A stretch of DNA of 64,000 nucleotides, taken from assembly GCA_950097015.1 (NCBI GenBank), contig CATNEN010000002.1:5735001-5799000 (forward strand). Direction: 5' to 3'. Under the pieces are notes generated by a model. The model did no database searches. It was not told the origin of the DNA and saw only the letters and a program-made list of their open reading frames with translations. Within the stretch, counting starts at the first letter, position 1. Each line of letters starts with the position of its first letter. The position numbers were made by a program, and so were the translations under genes. Shown here one piece after another: positions 46,145 through 59,000 of the stretch. This DNA comes from Macrostomum hystrix (lineage: Eukaryota; Platyhelminthes; Macrostomidae).

Positions 46145-46470
46145 TTTCTCGGTTCGAATCTTAGTACGATTCCTGCTGCGATTCTAGATTCGAATCTTAG
46201 TACGATTCCTGAAGTGATTCCAAATTCGAATCTTAGTACGATTCCTGCTGCGATTCTTGGTATGATTCCTGCAGCAATTCTAGATTCGAATCTCAGTACG
46301 ATTCCTGCTGCGATTCTTGGTATGATTCCTGCAGCAATTCTAGATTCGAATCGTAGTACGATTCCTGCTGCGATTCTTGGTATGATTCCTGCAAAAATTC
46401 TAGATTCGAATCGTAGTACGATTCCTGTTGCGATTCTTGGTACGATTCCTGCTGCGATTCTAGTTACTAT
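46145..46470. repeat. minisatellite, 60-bp unit, about 5 copies, related to the array at 44455
   Basis: Each unit holds ACGATTCCTGCTGCGATTCT, the core of the 24-bp array 540 bp upstream, plus GATTCGAATCTTAG. A higher-order descendant of the same sequence. Confidence 0.85.
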
Positions 46471-46790
46471 GATTCTCAGAATATTTCTGCTACGGTTAAA
46501 AGACAACCGGATAAAGTGACACAAAAATAAATAGGTAGATAAACGAGTAAAGCAAAACACAGAAAACAGAACAGGCGTTTCCGTGGTCGAAAAGTTTTAG
46601 CAAAGCTTTGAATCGGAGTTACACAGCAGTTGGATAAAGCTTAGACAGCAGAAATAAACAACACCATCCGGATAGCAAATCACACCAACACACAAACACA
46701 GGTGAAAAACTAAATCTGATTTGAAAATAAACTAACAGAGCTTCACGAAGCATTCGACAAGTCCTGCACAATGGTCAGCATTTATTAAAT

Positions 46791-46796
46791 ACAAAA
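46791..46796 (-). terminator. AATAAA polyadenylation signal of the MAGI gene
   Basis: The minus strand reads AATAAA here, 233 bp after the MAGI stop codon. A nearer AATAAA at 46936-46931 is an alternative. Confidence 0.5.
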
Positions 46797-47028
46797 ACTG
46801 AACTCTATATACACAAGGAAGAGACGGCTCCAAAGTGATTGGACTGTAAATTGGCAGTCGGGCCCGATTAGGGTATTCGAGACTGGGAAAATCCATGGTA
46901 TTCGAGGTGTGAAATCCCAAATTAGCATAATTTATTCATTCTCTAAATCCCCGTCCAAGGAGATTAAAGACTTTTCAACTCGCAGAAGTGTCCCAAGCTA
47001 GCGCGGGTTCAGTTGATTTTCAACGCCG

Positions 47029-50000
47029 CTATTCAATGCCAACTCGAACAGACACTGGTCTACGGCAGACCAGTTTCAGCGTTGATCCAGCAGACCTGAT
47101 CACCTGGATAGCCTCCGTGTGGGTGGTGCCAGCCAGCGGGCGGTCGTTAATGGACACAATCTCGTCGCCGACTCGCAGCCGGCCAGACTGATGAGCTCCG
47201 CCGCCTTCGGCAATGCGCAGAACGTAGAACGGCATCTGGTTGAATTCAGCCCCGCCGCGAATCGAGAAGCCAAAGCCTTTGGCGGTCTTGTGCAGCACGA
47301 CTGTGAATAGGCCTCCGGGCAACGGCTCGGGGGATGGCGAGGAAGCGGCTGCGCCTGCTGCTGGCGGGCCACCGCTGCTGACGCCGGCAACGGCTCTGCA
47401 GATTCAGGTGAAAATCGATATTGAATTAACATAGAGAACTTGAGGATGGAGTGACATAGTTGAGTAAGGAGTGACATAGAATGGGATGAAGAGACATAGT
47501 TGAGGATGGAGTAATTTATTTGAGTGTGGAGTGCCATTAATTGAGGATGGAGTGACATTGTTGAGGATGAATTGACATAGTTGAGGATGGAGTGACATTG
47601 TTGAGGATGAATTGACATAGTTGAGGATGGAGTGACATAGCTGAGGATGGAGTGACATAGCTGAGGATGGAGTGACATAGCTGAGGATGGAGTGACATAG
47701 CTGAGGATGGAGTGACATAGTTGAGGATGGAGTGACATAGCTGAGGATGGAGTGACATAGCGGAGGATGGAGTGACATAGCTGAGGATGGAGTGACATAG
47801 CTGAGGATGGAGTGACATAGCTGAGGATGGAGTGACATAGCTGAGGATGAATTGACATAGTTGAGGATGGAGTGACATAGCTGAGGATGGAGTGACATAG
47901 CTGAGGATGAAGTGACATAGCTGAGGATGGAGTGACATAGCTAAGGGTGGAGTGAGATAGCTGAGGATGGAGTGACATAGCTGAGGATGGAGTGACATAG
48001 CTAAGGATGGAGTGACATAGCTAAGGATGGAGTGACATAGCTAAGGATGGAGTGACATAGCTGAGGATGGAGTGACATAGCTGAGGATGGAGTGACATAG
48101 CTAAGGATGGAGTGACATAGCTAAGGATGGAGTGAGATAGCTGAGGATGGAGTGACATAGCTGAGGATGGAGTGACATAGCTGAGGATGGAGTGACATAG
48201 CTAAGGATGGAGTGACATAGCTGAGGATGAAGTGACATAGCTAAGAATGGAGTGACATAGCTAAGGATGGAGTGACATAGCTAAGGATGGAGTGACATAG
48301 CTGAGGATATTGTGGCAGTTAAGGAGTGAAAAATGGATGACAGGGTGACACCGAAAGACGGCCAAACAAAGAAGAATTACCGGCCAATGAGTCCCGGTGG
48401 TGCCGCCCCAGCCTGGCCTGGCAGTGGCGGCCCAACGGTGAGTTGAACCTGCAGGCCGCTGTCGCGCACCATTCGCACAATGTCCTCGTGGTGGACGCCA
48501 GCCACGTCGACTCCGTTGACGGCCAGAATTCGGTCGCCTCGGCGCAGCTTGTCGCAGCGCGAGGCCGGCGAGCCATCGATGATGTGACCGATGAATTCGC
48601 CGAGAACCACGGCGCCGCTGCTGCCAGCAGGCGGCCGTGTCACCGAGCTGACTATCACGAAGCCGAAGCCCTCCTCGGGCCGGCGCGTGACGGTGACATC
48701 GTAGGGATAGGTTGCGTCGCCAATAGCAACGGGGATGCGTCGCAGGCCCAGAGTGACGCGAGCGCCGGCGGATTCCAGCAGCTGCACAACCCGATGATGG
48801 GAGGCTCCCAAGCAGGGATTGCCGTTGACGCTGACGATCTCGTCGCCGGGACGAATTCGACCGTCGGCGTGTGCGGCTGAGCCGGGAATCAGCTGGCCAA
48901 TGGTCACCTGAGAGTTTTGAGGCGTCGGGGCGATGAGAAGCGACAATGACCGAACCGCATACCTGCGACTCAAAAACCATAAAAAATTGGACTTAATACG
49001 AGGATGATAACTCGTAACTCGTAACTCGTAACTGTGATCCCATTGGACTTGATAACTGTGATCCCATTGGAGTTGATAACTGTGATCCCATTGGACTTGA
49101 TAACTGTGATCCCATTGGAGTTGATAACTGTGATCCCACTGGAGTTGATAACTGTGATCCCATTGGAGTTGATAACTGTGATCCCACTGGAGTTGATAAC
49201 TGTGATCCCATTGGAGTTGATAACTGTGATCCCATTGGACTTGATAACTGTGATCCCATTGGAGTTGATAACTGTGATCCCATTGGACTTAATAACTGTG
49301 ATCCCATTGGAGTTGATAACTGTGATCCCATTGGAGTTGATAACTGTGATCCCATTGGACTTGATAACTGTGATCCCATTGGAGTTGATAACTGTGATCC
49401 CACTGGAGTTGATAACTGTGATCCCATTGGAGTTGATAACTGTGATCCCATTGGACTTGATAACTGTGATCCCATTGGAGTTGATAACTGTGATCCCATT
49501 GGACTTAATAACTGTGATCCCATTGGAGTTGATAACTGTGATCCCATTGGAGTTAATGACTGTGATCCCATTGGATATTACTGTGATCAAATTGGAGTTG
49601 ATAACTGTGATCCCATTGTACATGATAACCATGATCCCATCGTACATGATAACCATGATCCCATTGTACATGATAACCATGATCCCATTGTACATGATGA
49701 CCATGATCCCAGTGTAAAATGATGACTATGATCCCATTAGACAACATAACTGTGATCCCATCGGACTCCGTAACCTTGATCCCATTGTACATCATGAACA
49801 TGATCCCATTGGACATCGAAAAACCCATTGATTTCCCTTGCAAGCGCAGACCCAATTCCAACCGCGATAAAACAAACCTGAGATCCCTCCTCGGAGCCGC
49901 CTAGTATTCGAATCCCCAGTCCCAGCTGATTGCGCAACAGCGTCACTGAGAACTGAGGCACAGCGGCTGCAGCACCGAGGGCGGCTGAATTTCTCGGCCT

Positions 50001-53000
50001 CCGGCCCAGCGAGCCGTAGCCGGCGCCCACCGAAGCCTGCGATGACGCTGGCGGATGCTGAGCAGGCGGGTGAAACTGGTAGACGCCGCGACCCTCCACT
50101 AGGCCAGTTGGAGTCCTAGGCCTGGCTGGCTGCTGCTGCTGCTGCTGATGAGTCTCGTAGATCGAATTACCCCCCAATGTGGTCTCCGGTCCGGGAGTGC
50201 GGCTGCGAAACCGAGGCACTGTGCCAGCGGCATTTGTTGAACTAGCCGACGAAGACATGGTTGACGCTGCCGGCGGTAGCGGAGCCACTGGCGGAGGATA
50301 GGCGGTTACGGTCACGTTCGAGCTTGTGTCGGGTCGCGATGAACGCAATGGCGCGTGGCGAGAGAAATGCGAGGAAGCCGCCCCGCCGCCGCTGCCACCA
50401 CTGGCTATACTGTTGCCTCCGCTGCCAAGGCCAACCGAAGCTGCAGTGCGGCAAAGAATGACGTTGACAACATTTGTTGCAAGAAAACTGGGGTAGTAAG
50501 ACAACCGATAGGTGGTAAGAGATCCAGTGGGGTGGTGGTCCCATTAGACAGGGTGCGACTAGGGTTGAGTGAATCAGTGGTGGTTGGTGCGACTAGGGGG
50601 TGAGAAAATTAGTGGGGTGGTGGATGCGACTAGGGGGGAAAGATCCAGTGAGGTGGTGGGAGCGACTAGGGGGTAAGAGAACCAGTGAGGTGGTGGGTGC
50701 GACTAGGGGGTAAGAAAACCAATGAGGTGGTGGGTGTGACTAGGGGGTAAAAAAATCTGTGGGGTGGTGGGTGCGACAACGGGGTAAGAGAATCAGTGGG
50801 GTGGTGGGTGGGACAACGGGGTAAGAGAATCAGTGGGGTGGTGGGTGGGTTTAACTTACGCGGCAGGAAGCTGGAGTGGCCGTAACTAACACTGCCTGCC
50901 GGATCGGCAAAGCCGGCCAGATTGCTGTTGTGAGAAGCGGAGGCTCGGAAGGCCGGGCCAGAGGACGCGCCGGCCATTGTCGCCACAATATTAGTCGATT
51001 GCGGCTGATGCTGCGGCAGGCTGCCCCGCTGAAGCAGAAAAGTGCAATCTTGCCCGATCGGACACTCGGATAGAATTCGAACAACATCGGAGTGGGGCAG
51101 CTCTTTGACGCGGCGGGAGTTGACCTCGATCAGGAGATCACCGGGCTGGGGAAGAGAATATTATTAGTGCATTAGTAATGATAAATAAATTACTTAACTG
51201 ATACATGCTGATCGCTGAATCAATTAACTGACAAGTAGATCAATTAAAAAACATTCTATTAACTATAAAAAATCAATTGAATTTTAATTTCTCACCTGCA
51301 GTCCTCGGCACCTATCATCGTCCACGATCTGCCTGACTCGCTGGCCCTGCGGCGAGTCGGCGATGGTGAAGCCGAAGCCGGCGCCGCTCCTGGTGATGAC
51401 GGCTTTGATGAGCTCGGCTCTACCAAGCGACAGGCCGGACATCATGGCGACGCCGACGGAGGCCGGATTCGGCTGGCCCGGACTGCCCAGCCCGGAGCTG
51501 CCCGAATGCGAGCTTCTCTGCGAGTTGACGCCGCCATTGCTGTGATCGGACACGACTTTGGTGATGACTTCGGCCCGGGGATCGCTGGCCCCCAGCGGCA
51601 GCCGGTAGCCGCAGCTGACGGTGATGGCGACAACCTGGCCTGGCTCAATCTGGCGGAACAGGCCGATCAGGTCCTCGTGGGTGTAGCCCAGCACCAGGGT
51701 TTCGTTGACGTAGACCAGGACATCGCCGCTGCGCAGCTGGCCGTCCAATGCGGCCGGACTGCCTGGGACCAGGGATTTCACCTGGAGAGTTTGGGATTTG
51801 AGGTTGGCGCTATCAAGAGAGTCAGGGGATTTTAGGGAGTTTATTATAAGGAAACAATCTTTGGGTTCTTTAGTATGAAACTTAATCTGGCCGAGTGCTT
51901 CAGTTCACACGACTGTAAAATGGGTGCCAGTATTGACTGTAGGTAGAAAGCCAGGGGGCCGTAGCTCAGTGGTTAGGGCGTCGGACGGGCGACTTAAAGG
52001 TCAGGGGTTCGATTCCCGACTTAACTGGAACAATTTGTCTTTTAGCAAAGACACTTAAACTCTGCATTGCTTAAGTTCACCCAGCTGTTAAATAGGTACC
52101 AGCATTAGCTGGGGTAATTGAGGGTAGGTTTGGCGTCCCCCCCAGTCCATGGACTGAACAGATGTACGCAGTTTTTGGAAGCTAATTGTGCTAAATCTAT
52201 TTTAGTATACTTTCTATGTACCTATCCTAATTATTAGCCACTAAAAAGCCACACTCAACAAGGCTGTGTGCGAATGTTGAAAAGCGATCCCCACACTCCC
52301 CTATGAATAATTTATAATGTTATTATTATCGTACAATCGGGAATCACTGGCAGAGTGGTTAACGCGTTTGCCTCTCGCACCAAGGTCCCTGAGCTCGATT
52401 CCGCGGCGAGGCCACATTCATTTAGGGCGCAGTCGCGGAGAGAAGGATTGGGGCGTGTCGTGCAATTTACACCCTTGAGGGCCAACCTCCAAGGCACGGT
52501 GAAAGTGTACACAGTCTGACGATGAAAAAAGCCAGGGCAGATGTACACACCTGTGTGCGTGTGTGCTCAGGAGTCAGCGGAATGGGCAGAATTGCCTTCT
52601 AGCTTGGCTGCGCGTCTAGTGTCACTAAATGATGTGCCATTGCCCGCAGCCCTCCTTTAAATAATTCAATATATAGATGACTATTATCGTGCAATTACCT
52701 GTAAGAACTCAGGTCTGCCGCGGTCGCCGCCGCCAACAATAGTGATTCCCAGCCCAGCCGGTGACTTCACCAGTCGCACAGTCCTCATCTCCCCAGCTAG
52801 CCTAGTAGGATTGGCGGTGAAAACACCCGGGTCTTGACGGATGCCGCGAAACTGAATCGAACCACCGACTGTTGTAGCGGACAATGGCGCCACCGGCTGA
52901 GTCGAAGAGGTGGACAAAGCAGCCACGCTGACGCCTAAAAAACACAGCGTGTTGCAAGTGTTATCGATTTGCTTCTTGGAAATTATACATTTCCTGAATC

Positions 53001-56000
53001 CCAATTTTATTGAATATTGAAAGCTTACTGGCTAAAGGTTCAGACGTCTATGAGAGAGAGGTCGGGAGTTCGAATCCTGAGAAGAACGAGAAAACTATGT
53101 GTCCATGACTAAAACACCTAATTCTCCAGTGCTTCAGCTGTGGGGGATAAATCTACTAACTAACCAGTCCACGGACTGAACAACTGTACACAGCCTTCAG
53201 AAGCAGCGAAACTGGCTGTACACCTAGCCTAACAGAGCTAGGTTCTATTTATTTTCAATAATATCTACCTTACGTAATATTTTAGAATCTCAATTTGAAT
53301 TTCTTATAAAGGAAGATTTCGTTCGATTTTCAGTTGACAGACAAAACAAGTAAACCCTAGGGAGTTCAATGAGTTTATAATTCACAGTCACGCATCACAG
53401 CAAAATTAAATATTCTGACTATTTGCTTGCACACAAACATGTGAGTGGAATTAGGCCAAAGATCGGGCAAATACATAGTCGGGTATGGCTTGCTTATGCC
53501 TGCATTCCTATGGGATTTCTTATCTGTGCTTCAAGTTTATCTCTCTCTCTGTCTGTCTTTATGTCAAAAAACCGAACAAACTAAAAGGTCGATTTAGGGA
53601 ATTTTAGTCAAATCGGGGAAATAATTTCAGGTCCAACACACTTAATTTGACATTTTCCGATATTTTCAGATCGGTATAGTTTTTATCATTATTTTCCTGC
53701 TGTCCAATAGGGAAATTAAATATATATATTGAGCAAATATAACATTTATTCCTAATCGTGTAGTACAATAACGAATCTATACAATAAACACTGAACATTA
53801 AGGTGTCAATTGATCAATTAACTGACAAAAAACGAGTCAGTTAACCAATCAGTCGTTTCACAAAATGACACTAGCACCTATCTAAATAATGGAATCAGTC
53901 GTTTTGCAAAATGACACTAGCACCTATCTAAATAATGGCATCAGTTGTTTTGCAAAATGACACTAGCATCTATCTAAATAATGGCATCAGTCGTTTTGCA
54001 AAATGACACTAGCACCTATCTAAATAATGGCATCAGTCGTTTTGCAAAATGACACTGGCATATATTTAAATAATGGCATCAGTCGTTTTGCAAAATGACA
54101 CTGGCATCTATTAAATAATGGCATCAGTCGTTTTGCAAAATGACACTAGCACCTATCTAAATAATAGCATCAGTCGTTTTGCAAAATGACACTGGCATCT
54201 ATTAAATAATGGCATCAGTCGCTTCTCAAAATGACACTGGCATCTATCTAAAGAGTGTGATATGTTATTTCGTGAAGATATATTTATGTTCATTTAAAAA
54301 GTGGTATTACTTGTTTTGCGAAAACGGTATTAGCATTAGAAAGGCACTAGTATGTATCTACAATCAATGATTCAATTCAATCAATTTGTCATAAACTGCC
54401 ATATAAACTCACCTGCAGAAGTACCTGGATTGGCTGCGTGCTGACTTAAACCGTTTGTGAATGATCTGGACTGTGGCAGAACAGGAACAGTTGGTAAACT
54501 CGGCCTCTCATACTGAGTCTTCTTGTTGATGTGACTGTGGCGGTGCAGTTTGAAGTTGAGAATTAGCAAAGTGTAAATGCACTATTTAACAAGATTAAGC
54601 ATTCCCTCTCTGTTGCTATGGACCAATCGTTCTTTTAGGGACACGAAAAGTGGATAAACACAGATTGAATATGCATTAAGTCATTTCTGTATCTCACTGT
54701 CTGACTATCGCGAAATAAAACAAGAAATGTGACCGCAAGTTACACAAGAATAAATTGATATATGTTTAGACCCCAACTGTAACACGTGAAAGCATGTTTA
54801 CATTAGTGCTTTAATAGAAACTGTTTCAAGGGCTATTAATACAGCGGAAATCAGGACTAAACACAACTGCTTCTAGCCTTAGATTGTATCTGTGCTATAC
54901 AGTACAGTACAGATCCAGATACTATTCAGTCAGTAAAAATAATTCTAACCCAACTTAATAGACGAAAATGAACACCTAAAAAGTTAAGCAGTAAATAAAA
55001 ATAACCAAGCGTGCTGTCTACAAGTGATTTGCAATCAGGCTAAAATTCTGATGTACATAGATACTCAACAACATTAAAAACCGCCACCCTTGAGCGAGGG
55101 AAACGGTTGATCTCAACTTACTGCCGCAAATTACATAATGTCCAACTGACTGCAAGGAGAGCTACCGTTGGAGAGTGGGGGTGCGTAAAGGGTTATCGCG
55201 AAGTTCAAAATGGATGATTTAGCACACTTAGTCAAAATGCAGCTAACGAGTAACCAGTATTACTCGTTATCTCCAAAATGGTCCGCCACATGACCGATGG
55301 TGAACGATGGCGAGCCATAGGCATGCTTGAGGCCGGAATGTCCATCCGAGCAGTAGCCCGTCGATTCAGCAGATCACGTTCGACGATTCGCAGCCTTCTG
55401 CAGAAGTCCAGAGACACTGGCAGTGTCGCGCACGCAAGTCGTGGAGTCCAGCGCCGTCATCTGCGCAGCACAGCAAGGGCTGATCGGCGACTGCTGCGAA
55501 TTGTGAGGGGAAACCCCACCTTACCTACCAGATTGCTTCGACTCATCTGGGGTGAAAGAAGCAGGCGCGGGAACATCTTGAGCGCCCAAACAATTCGACG
55601 GAGAATTTGGGCGGCTGGGCTGCGCTGCCGGAAGATGCGCAAGCGACCCCGACTGACGCCTGCTCACAGCGCCACACGAGAGCTGTGGGCGATGCAGCGA
55701 GTTCACTGAAGGCAGCAGCAATGGCGACGCGTCGTATTCACTGATGAGAGCCGCTTCCGCCTCTTTCAGGCAGAAGGTCGCGTTCGTGTTTGGCGAGAGC
55801 CGCGGCAGGAAATGCTGCAACAGCACGTTCAAGCCAACGACGGACAGTCAGCCTCGGCGCATGTTTGGGCGGGGATCACGTTGAGCGCCAAGACGGAGCT
55901 TGTCTTTCTGGACTCAAATGTAACGGCAGGCGTCTACGCTAATTTACTGCAAATGCATCTTCTGCCTTTTGTCAATGCTGAATTTGGCGGGGTTCAGAAC

Positions 56001-59000
56001 TGCATTCTCCAGGACGACAACGCCCCGCCGCACCGAGCTGCCGCTGTGGCTCAGCTGAAGGAGCAACTGAACTTGCGAACTCTGAGGTGGCCATCGCGAT
56101 CACCTGACATAAATCCCATTGAGCATGTTTGGGATTTCATGAAACGCACCATCCAGCGTCAAGTGCCCCCGCCCCAGAATCTTGCGGAGCTACGCCAGGC
56201 GATGACCGATGCATGGCAGCAGCTACCTCAGAATTTCTTGCGGCGCCTAATTTTGGGAATGCCACGCCGAGTTTCCACTCTGTTTGAGGTTCATGGTTGC
56301 TATTGACAGTTTTGTAAGAGTTCTCAAATTAAGTTCGGCTTGTACTAGCAACATTTGTTATTTAATAACATCCCCGAATTTCCATGCTACTGTCAGGTAG
56401 TTTGACTCTCTTTCGTTTCTCTGGTTACGGAGTCGGGGTGGGTGAGCAGAGTGCATTGCGTCATTCGCGGTTTTTCACCTCTCTCTCAGGTGCACATTGC
56501 GTCATTTGTGGTAGTGAGTTGAGATGAATCGTTTCCCTCGCCCTAGGGTGGCGGTTTTTAATGTTGCTGAGTGTAAATATTGGCTGTAAATTTTTAAACA
56601 GAACTTTGCTTCATAAAATAATCTGGCATAAAATTGTAAAAGAAACTTGTTCCCTAGAGTCGAACGCTGAAACTAGAATAAAAAATCTAAAAATTAATGC
56701 TTCTACCTCTTATGCATTAATTAGCAGAATAATATAGGCCTTACCTATTCAGTGTGAACGAATGATCTGGTGAGCCACTGTGATTAGAAATGAGATTTTT
56801 GTGTTTATTTTCTTTGCGTTTCTTACGCAGCGGAGTTAATTTCCCTTTTTTCTTTACTAGTTTTTTTCCAATCAATAGATATTGAGGCTGTTATCAAATA
56901 TCCTAATCTACTAGTTGTTTTTTCATCTCTAGATCTATCGGCTGTTTATCCCATCCCCATCTCTAGTTCTAACTGCTGTTTATCCCATCTCTAGATCTAA
57001 CTGCTGTTTATCCCATCTCTAGATCTAACTGCTGTTCATCCGATCTCTAGATCTATCGGCTGTTCATCCCATCTCTATATCTATCGGCTGTTTATCCCAT
57101 CTCTAGATCTATCGGCAGTTCATCCCATCTCTAGATCTATCAGTTGTTAATCCTTTCTCTAGATCTATTGGCTTTTTATGACATCTCAAGATCTATCGGC
57201 TGTTTATCCCAACTCTTGATCTATCGGCTGTTTATCCCATCTATAGATCCATCGGCTGTTTATCCTATCTCTAGATCTATCGACTGTTCATCCCATCTCT
57301 AGATCCATCGGCTGTTTATCCTATCTCTAGATCTATCGAATGTTTATCCCATCTATAGATCTAACTGCTGTTTATCCCATCTCTAGATCTAACTGCTGTT
57401 CATCCGATCTCTAGATCTATTGGCTGTTCATCCCATCTCTAGATCTATCGGCTGTTCATCTCATCTCTAGATCTATCGGCTGTTCATCTCATCTCTAGAT
57501 CTATCGGCTGTTCATCCGATTTCTAGATCTATTGGCTTTTTATGACATCTTTAGATATATCGGCCTTTTATCTTATCTCTAGATCTATCGGCTGTTCATC
57601 TAATATTAAGATCTGTAGGTTGAGTTATTTATCCCACTTCTGTTATCCCATCCGTAGATATAATTATTTAAATTCCGAAATGGCTTCGTTACAACGATAA
57701 GCTATCGTGCAGTACGCATAAAATACACTCTAAACCAGATCTAGGCTAAATCTCAGACCAAGACAGCACTAGAAAAAATGTAAAGAAAAACATGCCTTAT
57801 GTGTTAGCCCACACACAAGTCAGGGTCGACAGACACTTGTTGAACGCGGTTCTTCACGCGATCAGCGTGCCCAATGCCGAAAATTATTGCGAGAAAACGA
57901 CACAGTTTTGGGGCAGCAACTGTACTAAGCAATGAAAAGCAATTATTATAAAAGCATAACACTTCAGGCATGAGAAAATGCTAAAAAAGCTCGTTACTTG
58001 TTTAGATTAAAATTCCTTTTTCATTTGGTTTTGTTTGGTCTAGACTAGAATCAACTGCTGGTTGGACTTTGTTGGACTTAAAATTTGAACTATTCCACTA
58101 CCTTCGTGATTTTGTAGGATTTTAATTACTAGTCTACCCTAACTTTAGGGATAATAATAGAATTAATATTTACTGGCTCAGTCTCACAGGTGTGAATATC
58201 CGATGGCCCATTAAAGACGTGATTTCCACTAAAAGTGACCAAGCCTTCTTTGTGTCGCTGCGCCCCATTTTAATGTGGCCTCGCCGCGGAATCGAGAGGC
58301 AAAACTATTAGACCGTTGTGGCACTCGCTACCACACTACTCTGCCTAACTTTTGCAGGCATATAAACAATATAAGACTCTATACCACTTCCCATAGCGTT
58401 GTCAATGACGCAACCGACCAAGGCAAAACTAACAATTACATGACAATGATAGGAAATACAAACACGCAAATGTAAGCATTTCCATATCACTTGCTCCTTA
58501 TCTCGAGGCAGTAATTGATATGCTAACAAGAGACATAAGCCAAAATATTGTTATAACACTTTAGTGTGCGAAATAGCAGTAATGTTTTCTACTGAGCAAA
58601 TGGCTTAAAGTAACTTTGCACTGACGAGAAATAGCAGTAATGTGTTCTACTGAGCAAATGGCTTAAAGTAACTTTGCACTGACGAGAAATAGCAGTAATG
58701 TGTTCTACTGAGCAAATGGCTTAAAGTAACTTTGCACTGACGAGAAATAGCAGTAATGTGTTCTACTGAGCAAATGGCTTAAAGTAGCTTTGCACTGACG
58801 AGAAAATAGCAGTAATGTGTTCTACTGAGCAAATGGCTTAAAGTAACTTTGCACTGACGAGAAATAGCAGTAATGTGTTCTACTGAGCAAATGGCTTAAA
58901 GTAACTTTGCACTGACGAGAAATAGCAGTAATGTGTTCTACTGAGCAAATGGCTTAAAGTAGCTTTGCACTGACGAGAAATAGCAGTAATGTGTTCTACT

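Noticed and set aside
51956-52030. Functional tRNA gene
   Set aside because: A and B boxes are present but the acceptor stem does not pair and the body continues as a SINE.
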